In this document: in pieces, positions 1-11,403 of the stretch
Position numbering within the stretch: position 1 is the first letter of the stretch
Layout of the letters: each line of letters starts with the position of its first letter
Origin: Nemania diffusa
Taxonomy: Eukaryota > Ascomycota > Sordariomycetes > Xylariales > Xylariaceae
Assembly: GCA_038501195.1 (NCBI GenBank)
Contig: JBBPUQ010000006.1
Span: 1,302,001-1,366,000 of the forward strand
DNA length: 64,000 nt
Direction of reading: 5' to 3'
Notes under the pieces: generated by a model
What the model saw: only the letters and a program-made list of their open reading frames with translations
The model's database searches: none
What the model was told of the DNA's origin: nothing
Translations under genes and position numbers: made by a program

Positions 1-1670
1 GGCGCATTGCCTATACTACTTGCGCCAGAGACAGCGGAGCTACATTATGCCTTACAAAAGCGGGTAGATGATGGCGAAGTCAAATGGGTCAAGGAAGAGT
101 TCCAAGAGAGTCACCTATTCACGCTAGGAAGGGATGAAGTCGACCACGTAGTAGACGCAGTCTTTGTCACCTCAGGCTCAAGGGATGATAATCACGGTAT
201 GCGAATATGCCTCTTTACCACCTACCGCTAGGCCACACAGATATCAGGAATAGGTATTAATTCAGAAAATCAGGCCCTCGAATCTCCGCTCTTTGCAAGC
301 GAAGCCGAATTCCCATTAATGTTGTAGATGCGGCACAGCTGTGCTCCTTTACCCTCCTCTCAACCCATACCGATGGGCCTCTCCAAATCGGTGTCACCAC
401 AAATGGCCGCGGGTGCAAACTATCGTCTAGGATACGTCGTGAGATCGCCGCTTCGCTTCCCCAGAACCTCGGCGATGCGTGTCTGAGGCTAGGGGACGTT
501 CGCAAACGAATACAAGAAGAGGATAATCTATTACATCTGGCGCAAGCTGGCGGTGGCGATGACGATGATTCGGCTGGCCAGCCCGCGACCTTCAACAAAT
601 TGGTAACCGATGCTGATCTCGACGCCGCCAAGAATAGGCGCATGCGTTGGTTGAGCCAGATCTGTGAATACTGGCCATTGAGGCGTCTAGCCGCAGTTAC
701 CGACGACGACGTAGCTACTATCCTGAAGTCTTACGATGTAGTCAGTTTACCCGAATCGGGATTGGCGAACGGGACCAAAAGAAAGGGTCGGATCATTCTC
801 GCGGGATCCGGACCGGGACATCCAGATCTTCTCACTCGAGCCACCTACAAAGCTATCCAAAGCGCCGACCTCATCCTGGCAGACAAGCTTGTTCCTGCGG
901 GTGTGTTGGACTTGATACCTCGGAGGACACCTGTCCAGATTGCGCGCAAATTCCCGGGGAATGCCGACGCCGCGCAAAACGAGCTCCAGGAGATGGCTAT
1001 CGCGGGCGTGCGAGAAGGCAAGACGGTTCTGCGCCTGAAACAGGGCGACCCATACATCTACGGGCGGGGAGGGGAAGAAGTAGAGTATTTCCGCAACCAT
1101 GGTCTCGGCGATAAAGTAGTTGTCCTACCTGGCGTTACGTCAGCTCTATCAGCGCCTCTTTTCGCCAACATCCCGTCTACACAGCGTGACGTCGCCGATC
1201 AGGTTCTCATCTGCACTGGTACTGGGAAGAAGGGGAAACCACCTGCACCACCAGAGTATACGCCTACTCGGACGGTGGTGTTCCTCATGGCATTGCATCG
1301 CATAGAAGGGCTTGTCGGGGAGCTGACCGAGTATCTAGAAACAGAACGCCCGCCCCAAGCAGAGGATGCGAGTCCAGACCTAGTCAAGCAAGTGCAAAAT
1401 TTAACGCCAAGTCGAAGAGCATTATGGCCAAGAAACACACCATGCGCCGTCATCGAGCGCGCAAGTTGTCCCGATCAGAGGGTAATTCGGACTACGTTAG
1501 ACGCAGTCGTCAAGGCAATCGAGGAGGAAGGCAGCAGGCCCCCCGGGCTTCTAGTCGTCGGGCGCGCCTGTGAGTTTCTGAACAAGCTGGAAAGCGGCCG
1601 CGCTTGGAGTGTCGAGGACGGGTTCAGCGGCCTGGACATCATGGACAGTGTAGATTTAGGAAGTGCATAA
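1..1670 (+). CDS. met1: Uroporphyrinogen-III C-methyltransferase with Met8-like N-terminal domain (5' end outside window)
   Basis: This is a siroheme synthesis enzyme that methylates uroporphyrinogen III with SAM to give precorrin-2, the route to the sulfite/nitrite reductase cofactor. Two exons are visible: 1-196 and 274-1670, with a 77-nt intron (197-273) whose removal keeps the frame through Gly-Pro-Arg-Ile-Ser. The first part resembles the fungal Met8-like NAD-binding region, with RIPINVVDAAQLCSF followed by TLLSTHTDGPLQIGVTTNGR. The second part is a complete tetrapyrrole methylase domain: GSGPGHPDLLT near 786-830, RLKQGDPYIYGRGGEE near 1030-1080, and PGVTSALSAP. The start codon lies upstream of the window. 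The gene converges with its right neighbour, about 250 bp away. The domain identity is certain. The symbol assumes the yeast MET1 relationship. Confidence 0.9.
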
Positions 1671-1917
1671 TTCCACACGGAATGGTTTCGGGCGTCTGGT
1701 ATATCACATCACGGGGCAACATCGGCATTTCAACGGCGTCAGGGGTTCCTACTCTAAACCAAGTAGTCTGATTTACAGTGTTAGTGACAATCTACCTATC
1801 TACATCTCCTACATCTCTTATCTTCGTCCATTCATCCCCGTATCCAATCTCCTCATTACTTTATCTCCCCAATTCACATCGTTCTAGCTAGACTGGGTGC
1901 ACGGCGCGTCCCCCGAC

Positions 1918-2901
1918 TTAATCTCGGTCATCAGGGTGGAACACAAGGCAGCGCACCTCAATGCTCTCGCGCGAGGGCGCATTAGTCGCCGAGCTCGGGT
2001 CGACGAACGCCGTGTGCGGGATGCGGCGCGCGCGGCCATCCGTCTTGCTGTCGAAGCACTTGATCAGCAGGACCTCCTGCGGCGTCAGCCCGCGCTTGTA
2101 GTACCAGCGCTGGCCGGGGGCGTGGCGGACGGCGAGGGTCTCGCCCTTGCGGTTGGGGTAGATGAGGCCGATGGGCACGAGCTCGTCCTCGCCGACGCTG
2201 CGGGCGTCGGCGACGGCGAGGGGGTCGCGCTCGACGGTGCGGATGGGCCGCCACACGTTGATGATCTGCACGCGGCCCTTGAGCAGCTCGGCGGCCTCCT
2301 CGGCGGGCAGGTGGTGCGGCACGCGCGAGAGCGAGGCCGAGTACGACTGGTCGATGTGCACGCGCTGCACGGGGCCGCGGAGGGCGGCCGAGGCGGCCGT
2401 GGCGGGGGCGTCGCGCTTGTCTTGGGACTGGCGGCGGATCGTGTGGTCGAAGATGACGATCTTGGAGGCGCCGGTGCTGGAGGGGGTGGGAGGAGGGTTA
2501 GCGGAGGGGGGGAAAGTCGTGAATGTTAGCTCGACTTACACGTCCTTCAGGAGCTGCTCGGTCTCGGGGTAGTAGACGGCCTTGATGTGCTCGTCGTCGA
2601 CGAAGTCCTTCTCCTCGGCCACGTGGGGGTGGATCTGGAAGCCCTGCTTGTCGAGCGTGTACTCGGCCTCGTGGCCCTCAATGTTAGTGATCTTGACGGT
2701 GTGGGGCTCGACGGGCCGCTCGTAGGTCTCAGGCTTGTTCACGTATGAGGGCGCTGGTGGCGAGCCGTCCTCGTTGTCCTTGAAGAAGTTCAGCACGGCC
2801 TCGACCTCGCTCGGCGACGTAGAGCCGGCGACGGCCTGCAGACCCTCGGTGAAAAAGGTCGGCAGGCTGCTGGTGGGTGCTTGAACGTCTGCGGATGCCA
2901 T
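1918..2901 (-). CDS. AsaB / GA4-desaturase-like oxidoreductase (CmcJ-like family)
   Basis: This is a member of the fungal hydroxylase/desaturase family that includes AsaB and gibberellin GA4 desaturase, related to CmcJ; relatives are probably Fe(II)-dependent. Exon 1 is 2901-2540 and exon 2 is 2476-1918, split by a 63-nt intron that rejoins as Asp-Val-Thr-Gly-Ala-Ser-Lys. The product is about 306 residues, normal for the family. Diagnostic segments are KIVIFDHTIRR after the splice, RVHIDQ (an HxD-type metal motif), QIINVWRPI, LVPIGLIYPNRKGET, RWYYKRGL, LIKCFDSK and IPHTAFVDP. The start is the first ATG, and a Met-Ala-Ser-Ala-Asp N-terminus fits. Exon 2 is very GC-rich, which opens long meaningless frames on the other strand. 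Such genes often sit in metabolite clusters, and a Zn2Cys6 protein and an MFS gene follow on the same strand. The substrate cannot be read from the sequence. Confidence 0.85.
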
Positions 2902-4351
2902 TTTTTTTGGTGTGAGAAGAGTTTCAGTCTGAAGTGTGTCTGATGTCAAGATGCTGTTGTTGTGTATGTACTAAGATGATCCGAGAAATAATTCCTTCTG
3001 TCTGCCTCCCCTTCCTGAGTATTTATATCTAGCCGTCGAGGTTGCAAGCTCGGTTGTTTTGGATGAGATCATGGACATCCCTGCCGATTCGCTCGCTGTG
3101 GCCCGGGATGTGGTATTAGACAGGCCGCACCGGTTCCCCGCAAGCACGTCACCTAGCTCGAGGGTTGCGACGAGACGCGCTGCGGCCTATCGAATGCCGT
3201 CCCGTCCCAGCACCTGGACGACCTGGACGCGGGCATTAGAAATCAATCCACATTTGTAATCGGAAGATCATCCGACCCCGAAGCTTCAGATTGGCTTGTC
3301 GCTGGGGGTCTTGGAGGAGGACTGTTCGTTGATGGGTCCACCGGACAAGACGGACACTATATTGAGGTGACAACTATCTAGCGCCTAGCCCTCACTTATC
3401 TTTGACACGTACTATACATGTAGACACCTAACTGTCCTATCTAGAAGTTTGCTACGAGCATATTGTGACTTGCAAGAGTATGTCTTATTGAGTTAATCCT
3501 CCTGGGCATAATCGGAAAACGCATCAGAGGAGATAGCGCGGAGTTCCGGTTCCGCAGCCCACTATCTAGCTATCCGAGGTATATCTAAAGACGGCGACGG
3601 TAAGCGCTGGGAGGACTTTAAAGCCATAAGTAGAAGTCATATCCACGTACCCGGCTACTGGCGTCTGTTGGAATCTAATACGCATGTGTATCAATGCTTC
3701 CTCTATCTAGACTTCTGACGATACAAGATTTGCGGGCTTGATTATTAATCGGAGCTATTATAATTTATGTCCATGCCAATGCCGTTGGCATGGGGGTAGG
3801 CTCACTTTCGTGGGGACGGGATTCCGTAACCGGGATTCACGTCAGATCGACTTCATATATGGCGTGGTTGAATATTGTATTAGTTATCCGGCAACTCCAA
3901 GCAGTGTTGCTTGCATATTGGCAGAATTTATAATACAAGCATTTCCTCTTCCAACTCCATAACGCCATATCTCACCATCGCATGCGTGAGTAGTTATGTG
4001 TACACCCTTGGTTTCCCATCCAGATACTTTCTTTCACTCCTAGTCCCATGAGAGAGTCCTAGTCATCATAGTTGCAACAACCATGAAGAACCAACACTGG
4101 TATCTTAAGGTGATCATAACAGACGAAAATAACCTCTTATTTTTGATGATTTTGTATCGACCTTTTCAATAGTAGGGATAATAGGCTTGCACTACTTCTT
4201 TGTTAGGGCACATCCCCTAAGCCGCGTTGCTTGCCTAGAGTTGACTTACTAGAATGTTGCCTAATCTGGCGGCCTGCAAATACTGGTAGAGAACTTTGGA
4301 TTTGTTTTGGTTTTTAACGTTAACCCTTTTGAGACCCAATAACTTGACCAC
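2902..4351. other. Intergenic, no gene seen
   Basis: About 1.45 kb between the AsaB-like gene start and the 3' end of the Zn2Cys6 gene. The first 150 bp should hold the promoter of the AsaB-like gene. A modestly GC-rich open stretch at 3059-3259 has no recognisable domain and no splice partner. The rest is AT-rich with frequent stops in all frames. Confidence 0.6.
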
Positions 4352-5061
4352 TCATTGAGTTTCGCATCCGGAAGATCGTCGAGACGACGGAATATCTTCC
4401 CCTTCGGCCATCAGTGCCAGTGCGTCAGAGGCAATTTGCCTCAGGACAGCAGCATGCTGTGAATTGGGGTCTACCTCCTCGACTGTTTCGACCTTGTCGA
4501 GTTGGTTAGGTTGATCGGCTTGACAAGCTTGATCACTTTGATTATCTCGGCCAGCTTGATCAACTTGTTTAGTTTGATCGGTTTGGTCGGCGAGGGAGGG
4601 TCGATCAGCTTGGTCAGGCTGGCCCGTACCCACGTTCATGATCGAGGCATTTTCGGGACGTATCTGCATGAGAGTGCACTTGAGGATAAATTATAAGTAT
4701 GAATCATTTCCATCAACTACTTGAGCATGTTTCTAGAAGCCCGTTCGGATAGTTTGAAAAATAGAGGGGCTTTTGTGTCTGTGTAGGAGAGGGAACTTAC
4801 GTCCGTCCAAGACTTCTTCGCGCACCTCTCGCAGGGGACGCCATACCGGTCTGCTACACATCTCAAATGTGCGGCTCGGCACGAGGTACAGCTTTTAACT
4901 GTTCGCTTGCCACCAGTCCGCTTCCTTTTTTTGCGCAATGGCGAGCTTGATGGTGGGGTGCATGGTTGTTGCATCGAGGGCTGTCTGAGAGGAGTCCTGC
5001 CGTTCTTGAGTTTGATCTTCGCGTTGTCGTTTTTAATGGTGCCTGGGTCGCTCGGTTCCAT
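4352..5061 (-). CDS. Very small Zn2Cys6 protein with Asp/Gln-rich tail
   Basis: A fungal binuclear zinc cluster protein, presumably a nuclear DNA-binding regulator. Exon 1 is 5061-4801 and exon 2 is 4678-4352. Removing the 122-nt intron (GTAAGT to CTCAAG) supplies the sixth cysteine, so the cluster reads C-x2-C-x6-C-x8-C-x2-C-x7-C, with CTSCRAAHLRC and CERCAKKSWTDC as its halves. A basic run (RKKRKRTGGKR) sits just before it and could serve as a nuclear signal. The predicted protein has only about 195 residues and lacks the long fungal transcription factor middle region. Its second half is an irregular Asp-Gln repeat (DQADR, DQTDQ, VDQAG, SDQAC, ADQPN) coded by degenerate TTGATC-rich DNA. It could be a complete small regulator, a truncated one, or a dominant-negative form. 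The zinc cluster is firm; the 3' exon is a good but unverified model. Confidence 0.72.
4498..4640 (-). repeat. Degenerate TTGATC-type repeat coding the Asp/Gln tract
   Basis: On the plus strand the motif TTGATC with spacers of a few bases recurs (TTGATCGGC, TTGATCACT, TTGATCAAC, TTGATCGGT). Read on the minus strand it gives alternating Asp and Gln within the tail of the small Zn2Cys6 protein. The units are imperfect, which suggests an old expansion. Confidence 0.6.
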
Positions 5062-5863
5062 TATCGAGGTGAACTAAAGGAAGGTCTCATACAAGTACAA
5101 GTTTGGTATGGTGCGAGACTGCGAGGGAAATTGTTAGGCTGGCGTGTTTGACTTTGCAATACACTGTAGCTAGTCTCAAGTGCGTGGCTAGCATAGTAGG
5201 TAGACCAGTCGCGTTATGTTTATGATACCTGGCTTGACAACGCGACTTTGGGTACTTCCATCTTGAAGTAATACATCAATAACACAAGCACAAAGGCAAC
5301 TACGGTAGGGGGGAGCGTAACATGTGTTGTCCTCGCAACTAATAGCATGCTTTAAAATGCAAGTATGCGCGCGCCCATAAGAGATTAAGCACTTTCTAAA
5401 GAGTTCTAAAGACCTGCTGCCTCATTGATTTCTTTGACAGAATATCGGTCACTTTGTAACAGGAATTATTCGTACAGTACAAGTGTGATCTCTAGCTTGA
5501 TAAACAGACATGCATGATGCATTCTAAATATGCGTGTCTACTCCAGGCTATGAGCCAAATAATTTAATAAATGCAGCACAACTTCAAAGAAATTCCATTG
5601 TTTCATTATGAATTAATATAAAGAAAGAAGAATAAGCAATTGGAGCTCTTTACCCTCTCTCAAGAATTGGAGGGGAGGCATTAAATACGGTAAGGGATAA
5701 GCCTATGTTGTACTGTTTGTGTCTCAGTCACAAGTAGGTAGGTAGGTTCATGACTGGCAAGATAATTATTTACCTAAGTTTTCCAAAGTTTGCCAGCAAG
5801 TTATTCGGAACATGAGAGATCCAAGCAAATAATGTACAAACTCGCTTCGTCATTTCATCTCGC
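5062..5863. other. Intergenic, no gene seen
   Basis: About 800 bp between the Zn2Cys6 start and the MFS stop codon, both on the minus strand. It is AT-rich. It should contain the zinc-cluster gene's promoter and the MFS 3' UTR. No coding signal was found. Confidence 0.6.
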
Positions 5864-7787
5864 TTATGCAACCTTAACTGCTCGGCCATGTAACCTAGCT
5901 AGCCAAGATGTCGACATAAATCGCCGAATATCCTTCCCCCAGATCATGAAGACAATTAAAAAAAGATTATTAGCGAGCATTATTCCACCAAACCCTGCAG
6001 AGATTACAGCTGCATAGCTGCTCTGCATAATCCAATCCAGCACTTTGAAGCCCAGGCCAAAGCTGACAAGCTGCTTGCCTACATTCATAGCTATGAGCAT
6101 TTCCGAGGTATCGCTGCTGTATGAATCTACAGCATAAGCCAATGTGAAATTGTAGTAGAAGTAGCCACCCCAAGAGGACATGCCAGCACCAAGGAAGTAG
6201 CCTATCCAGTGCAAGTTTCGCTGTGCAGTCAACCCATAGACAACTAGCCCAACAGGGCCAACGATCATTGCAGGGAGCATGACACCCAGCCGCATCTCGG
6301 CTTCGCGGATGCCGTTATTACGTCGTGTGAGGTACGCTGCTAACATGTCTGAGGTTGGCGTGAAGGGGACGGCTAGAAGAAAGCCTATCACCGAGCCAAC
6401 GGCATGCACTCCAGAGCTTGACTAAAACACAGCGTCAGTAGAAGCTTGAATCTTCGCCTGCGTAGTAGAGTTTGAACTTACGACGGGCCAGTTGTATGGC
6501 GGTGCTGTGATTTTGATTGGGAAAACGAAATTAAACGACAGAGCACCCAGACCAATTATTATGCCGAAAGACGTGATAACCCATAGTACTTGGGGAACAA
6601 GGATGTATGTCATCGACCTCCATAGCAAAGTAAAGAACGGCACGGTCGGGTCAGAATGCCCCCATGGCTTAAGAGTGGCGAGGAATGACTTGCGAAGAGG
6701 TATGACGGGTATCTGCTCGACGGTAAGTTCCTCGGGTTTATCTTGGCTAGGACTGACATTGGCTGAGTCATGATCCTCGCTTATCGTGGGGCTGGTATGT
6801 TTGCTTCGCTGATACGATGTTTCCTCGACGAAAAAGAAGCCTAGGATAAAGAGTGCAACGGCGAATGCGAGGATGACGTAGAAGAAAAGTCTCCAGGAGT
6901 ACTTGGTGGGGAGCATATATGCTGCAGGAAGCGTAGCGAGTGCCGCGAGGCACAGTGCAACTGATAACATGACTATTAGCTCAAGGCCTACCGACGGGCT
7001 TTGTATTGTCATTACATGTGTAGTATCCAAGCTGCATCCCACGCTCGTGTAGAAAGAATATGTCATTGACGAGCTGGACTGGCAGCGCTTCGCATACGCC
7101 GGCGCCTAGGCAGTGGACAATGCGGCCAGCCATGAGGCCATTGAAGCTGGTCGCTCGTGAGCTAGCGGCGAGACCTGCGATGAACTATGTCGATAGCCAA
7201 TAAGCATTCTTTCGCACTAGGGACTGGGGAGATTCCGCTGCTTACAGCTAACATGGATCCGAGCATGACCGGTCTTCTTCCGAATCTCAAGTATAGCGGC
7301 ACCAGCAGCCAGGATGTCAGTCCATACACTAGGTTAGGATAAGAGATTAGAGTTGAGGCATCTGCCTGCGAAACATCGAACATCTCGGACCATAGTGTAA
7401 TGTATGGGCCAACGCCTAACAATGCAGAGTTGCCGAGGAAGGAATAGAGGCAAATGATAACAAGGATCATAGTCTTCTTAAACTTGGACCACTGAAGAGG
7501 ATCGTTTGGATCTTCCGCGGGTACCGGGAAGAGTGCTTGACCATAGGCGGTATCGTCCCCATCTAAAAGTGATTTAGCAAATTTTTAGAAGCTATGCTCT
7601 ATTTAAAAAAACCTTCTAACCTGCTGCTTTGACATTGACTGTCCCGGGGATATCCCCTTCCTGCGCATGGCTGTTGTAGGCTTGTTAACGTACAAAGCAT
7701 CAATCACGGTTATCACGGAATGAAGACATACCTGTGAACAAGATGGAAGCCCGGTTTGGGAGGCTGCTCATCCGAGCTGTTCATCAT
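5864..7787 (-). CDS. MFS transporter, HOL1-like DHA1 type
   Basis: A plasma-membrane major facilitator with about 12 membrane segments, of the fungal HOL1-like proton antiporter group. Six exons are inferred: 7787-7732, 7670-7621, 7562-7246, 7184-7016, 6972-6482 and 6421-5864. All phases agree and give about 546 residues, a normal length. Key stretches are the N-terminal KPGFHLVH, EDPNDPLQW, the loop motif RFGRRPVMLG, the spliced LGYYTFMLSVALC, KYSWRLFFYVILAF and the long polar loop before WVITSFGIIIGLG. One intron (7015-6973) is only 43 nt. The start is the first of two adjacent ATGs (7787 or 7784). The gene lies 0.8 kb from the small Zn2Cys6 gene on the same strand, a common arrangement for regulated exporters. 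The substrate is unknown. Confidence 0.85.
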
Positions 7788-10700
7788 GTTGATGCCTTAG
7801 GGCCTAGCCAACTACTTCAAAACAAGCGGATAATCAATACCAACTCGTGCTGTCGGTATCGCCAGTGACAAAGGTCTTAATACACAGGCTTCTCTGCCCG
7901 AATGATGATCAGGAGCTAGCTGACAATATGTTTAGCATTTGAAGAAATAGCTTTTCAGGCAAAAGACAGACAGACATTTCACAGCACATCTCTTGCGATG
8001 GAGCATATTTAATCTTTATAGCAGCAGATTAAGACCGTTTGGGGTACGGTAAATGCTGCATTTACCCCAGGACCCTATATCCGGCTTTTGCTCGATTCAG
8101 GGATGGGTTTTGACTTGGCCTGTACGTGCATGGAGACCTGTAGGAGCGATTGGATATTAGCCGCTGGAGACGTACTGCTGATTTCAACCGAGACCGATTA
8201 CCAGATTCTCAGTTAAGCAGAGGGGAAACCATGGCAGGCCAAGACCTCGCAGATGCGACTTGTTCCCCTGGTATCTCCAGTTATTTTATTATGCTCCCCT
8301 CTTCAACTGAAATGAAAACATGAGCTGAGGGGATTAGAGTATATGAAAAAAATTCGATGTATTAGTTTAATCTGGCAGATGTGAGCCGCCTAGGGAGAAA
8401 TATAACGCTATATACAAGATTTGATTTTAAGCCCTTACTAGATACAATATATTTGTTGGTATCTAGCCATTTCTACGTAGCATGTCAGGTACTATTTGTA
8501 TCTACGTAAGATATGTAGAAATAGGACGTATGAGAATCAAATTATAGACACTAGTGTATGCAGTGTAGCTTCTAAAAGCCGCTGAATGCGACTACGGTCT
8601 ATGATAAGGAGAAGCGCCTAGTCTAGACCCAAGCTCGTCCTAGGGGATGATCATGATTTTATATGGTGCAGGGTTTGCCGCACTACGAGATGGAGAAGGG
8701 TAGGGATAGATATGGATGTGTGATATCGAATTAATTTAATAAATTTCTGCTGCTGTGTTACCGCATAGCGGCACCGCTGGCGCCACTCCCCCCTTTTCTT
8801 CTCGCCGGAGTTACTGCCGACACGGCGCTCAAGTGGAGCAGTCCGAGTCTATTTTCCAGCTAAATTCGGCCGGGGAATTTGAAGCCGGAGGGACGGAAAA
8901 TAAATGAATAATTGGATGCCAGGATAAAACACTACACCGGTTGAGATAAGGGAGGGGGGGTTGCTTCGGGTATCTTCCTCCATGATCTATTTCGAATCGG
9001 AGCAAGGTGCTTAGGTTATTAAAACATCCCATTTTTACTTTTAAGTGTTATTTCATTTCACTCAGTGTAGATTACTACTTGTATTTGAGGGAATATGAAC
9101 TTTGGATAGGGATAACATCTAAACAATTACAGCTCATACCAACTCACCCCCTATTTGTTATCTTTAGCCCCTTACAGTTGAGATTGAAGCAATTTGAAGG
9201 CTAAGTAACTTCAAAGACGATGGATAGAAGTACGTAGTATATATGAAATGAGTGGTAGCATAAAGAAAAGTCTAGAAAGTTTAGTGTTGTGTGCTAGTTG
9301 CGTAGGCTACCTATAACTTGAAGACTACTTACACGAGTAATTAGGAGGACTAGGAATGAACTTAAAGACGCTTCGTTTATCAATGAACTCAACTTTATAA
9401 TAAGTCTTAGCGCTATAATGGATGGGATAATCTTGGAGTTATGAGAGCTTGCCATTATTAGGAAGGTTGGGGCAGGCAAGGACATCTTACAGCTAAAGGG
9501 AGATGGAATGTTCATTGTCTTTAGTTGCCTTAGCCTTCTACCAACCAATCCCCAACCCCGGCTTGGATAGAAACTGCACCGCCACTTTTCTGCATCCCTT
9601 TTCATTATAGCACAATACTTCCTAAATCAAAGTCATCAACCACTTTCTAAACAAAATATCCGGTATTCATCGCTCAAATTTGTAGCTCCAAACGCCAGGG
9701 CAGAAAACAGCAGGCTTTAGGGAAATGAATAGTCTAGACCAGCGTTATTGCTATTGTGCAATTCACTAATGCTACCTGTCTAGCCACAGCGTCCCCGAAT
9801 CAGCAGTTGCTGGAAATATTTCAAGTGAAAGCTTCAAGCCAGCTGGGAGCCGTATAATAACACATCCCCTCACTAGGAAACGGAACCCCTGACTTAGCTA
9901 ATAAATAAATATATATTGTGGATAGACCAACCTTTCTTGTTTGGCCTTATAACCCGCCCAATAAGCGTGATGATAAGTTATTTACTGAGTCGATTATCGC
10001 CCTCCAATTTTGGCATGGGCTCAAAGATCGTAATGGAAACGCCAGTTACGCACTCCTTTAATATCGTAAATCTCTTCCAGCCCTCCCGTGAAGATCCAAA
10101 GTTTTGCTAAAGTTCTTGTGACGGTACTAAACCTCAAGGAGGTTAAGACTACAGCACGGGCCCAAGCCCGGTCTATATAAGCCAACAGCATAGGCTTCAC
10201 AGGTCTAGATAGAGCTTCCCTCCTTGTGTAATAACAATAAGTCAACTCTGGAATCATCAGCAGTTTATTCTATGACAGTTCTCGATAGCACGATACATGA
10301 ACTAGTACACGTTTATTTGAATGTTCTAATACGGGATAACAGTCCAGCTAGCTATTTTAATGATATACATCAAATTTCGGTTATGGGGTCCAGTTCCTCG
10401 AACTTCTTCAGTTTATCTTGACCCCTATATTCAACTTAGATGCCTGCAGCGACATTCTTGAGTGAACTACTGAAAAAAACTCGTGTGGATCCAGTCGTTG
10501 CGATTGCGCAGCCATCGGTCCCCGATACTGTTACCGAGACACTTATAGATGAAACTGGTCATAACTTACTCTTCTCCTGTAGTTATAATAACTCTTAATA
10601 TTCTGGGAGGCATAGTGACTGCTTTCGTGGATCGCCCAAATATAAATTAATTAATGCACGAATTCATTCAATAAATGCCGTATCGTAAATTTGCGCGCTC

Positions 10701-11403
10701 CTAGGTTAGTGATCGCCCTACGGAGTAACTCGTTAAAATTAAAATGGTTATTCGGGCCTTTTTCGTATTAGTATACTTGAATTATGATACTAGGTACTTT
10801 TGTGACGAGGACTTAGTCTACTGATTTCGTTGTTATGATCTAATCCAATAATTCGGTAAGATCTAAAACTACCTAATGACAAAAACATGCAATTACACCT
10901 CTTCATCTATCTCTTTTTCCTTGTAACACATGGCGCTTTTAGCATCTGTCTTATTAGGTCATTATCTACCTAGGATATTAGGCTCCCAGAAATAAGTGAG
11001 CAACCAAGTTATACTTACTACAGGTTGTGATAAGGAAACTAGGTAGCTAGGTAGGTACACTTTAGAAATACGTTACATATACCAGGTACCTTAGTACATT
11101 ACCTTTCGTACCTGCTTTAAGTAATAATATAACTGCGAAGCAGGTACAAGGGACGTAGTTGTTACCAGAGTCGATTGCAGGCAGGCGCGCCCCAATCCGA
11201 AACTAATATCAGTCACTCAAATGAATATCGGCATGTCCCTTTCTATTAGGTACCTACACCTGCGGGCCACGACCTGATCAGCATATAAATACCTAACCTA
11301 ACTTAACTTCATACTCCTTCCCAGCTTCCCAACAGCCTTCTTCCCGAATGACACCCACAACCTAATTGTCGTCGCCCGTAACTTACCTAGCCCACAATTC
11401 AAT
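7788..11403. other. AT-rich intergenic tract, no gene seen
   Basis: About 3.6 kb with no supportable gene. Short open frames at 8829-9032, 9294-9605 and 10021-10257 have no domain, no start context and no splice partners. Many TAGGTA/TACCTA runs occur around 11030-11110. The sequence could be degraded repeat DNA, but no terminal repeat or transposase motif was recognised. Confidence 0.55.

Noticed and set aside
1897..2529. 210-codon plus-strand open frame
   Set aside because: Antisense to the GC-rich exon 2 of the AsaB-like gene; Ala/Gly/Val/Asp-only composition shows it is a shadow.
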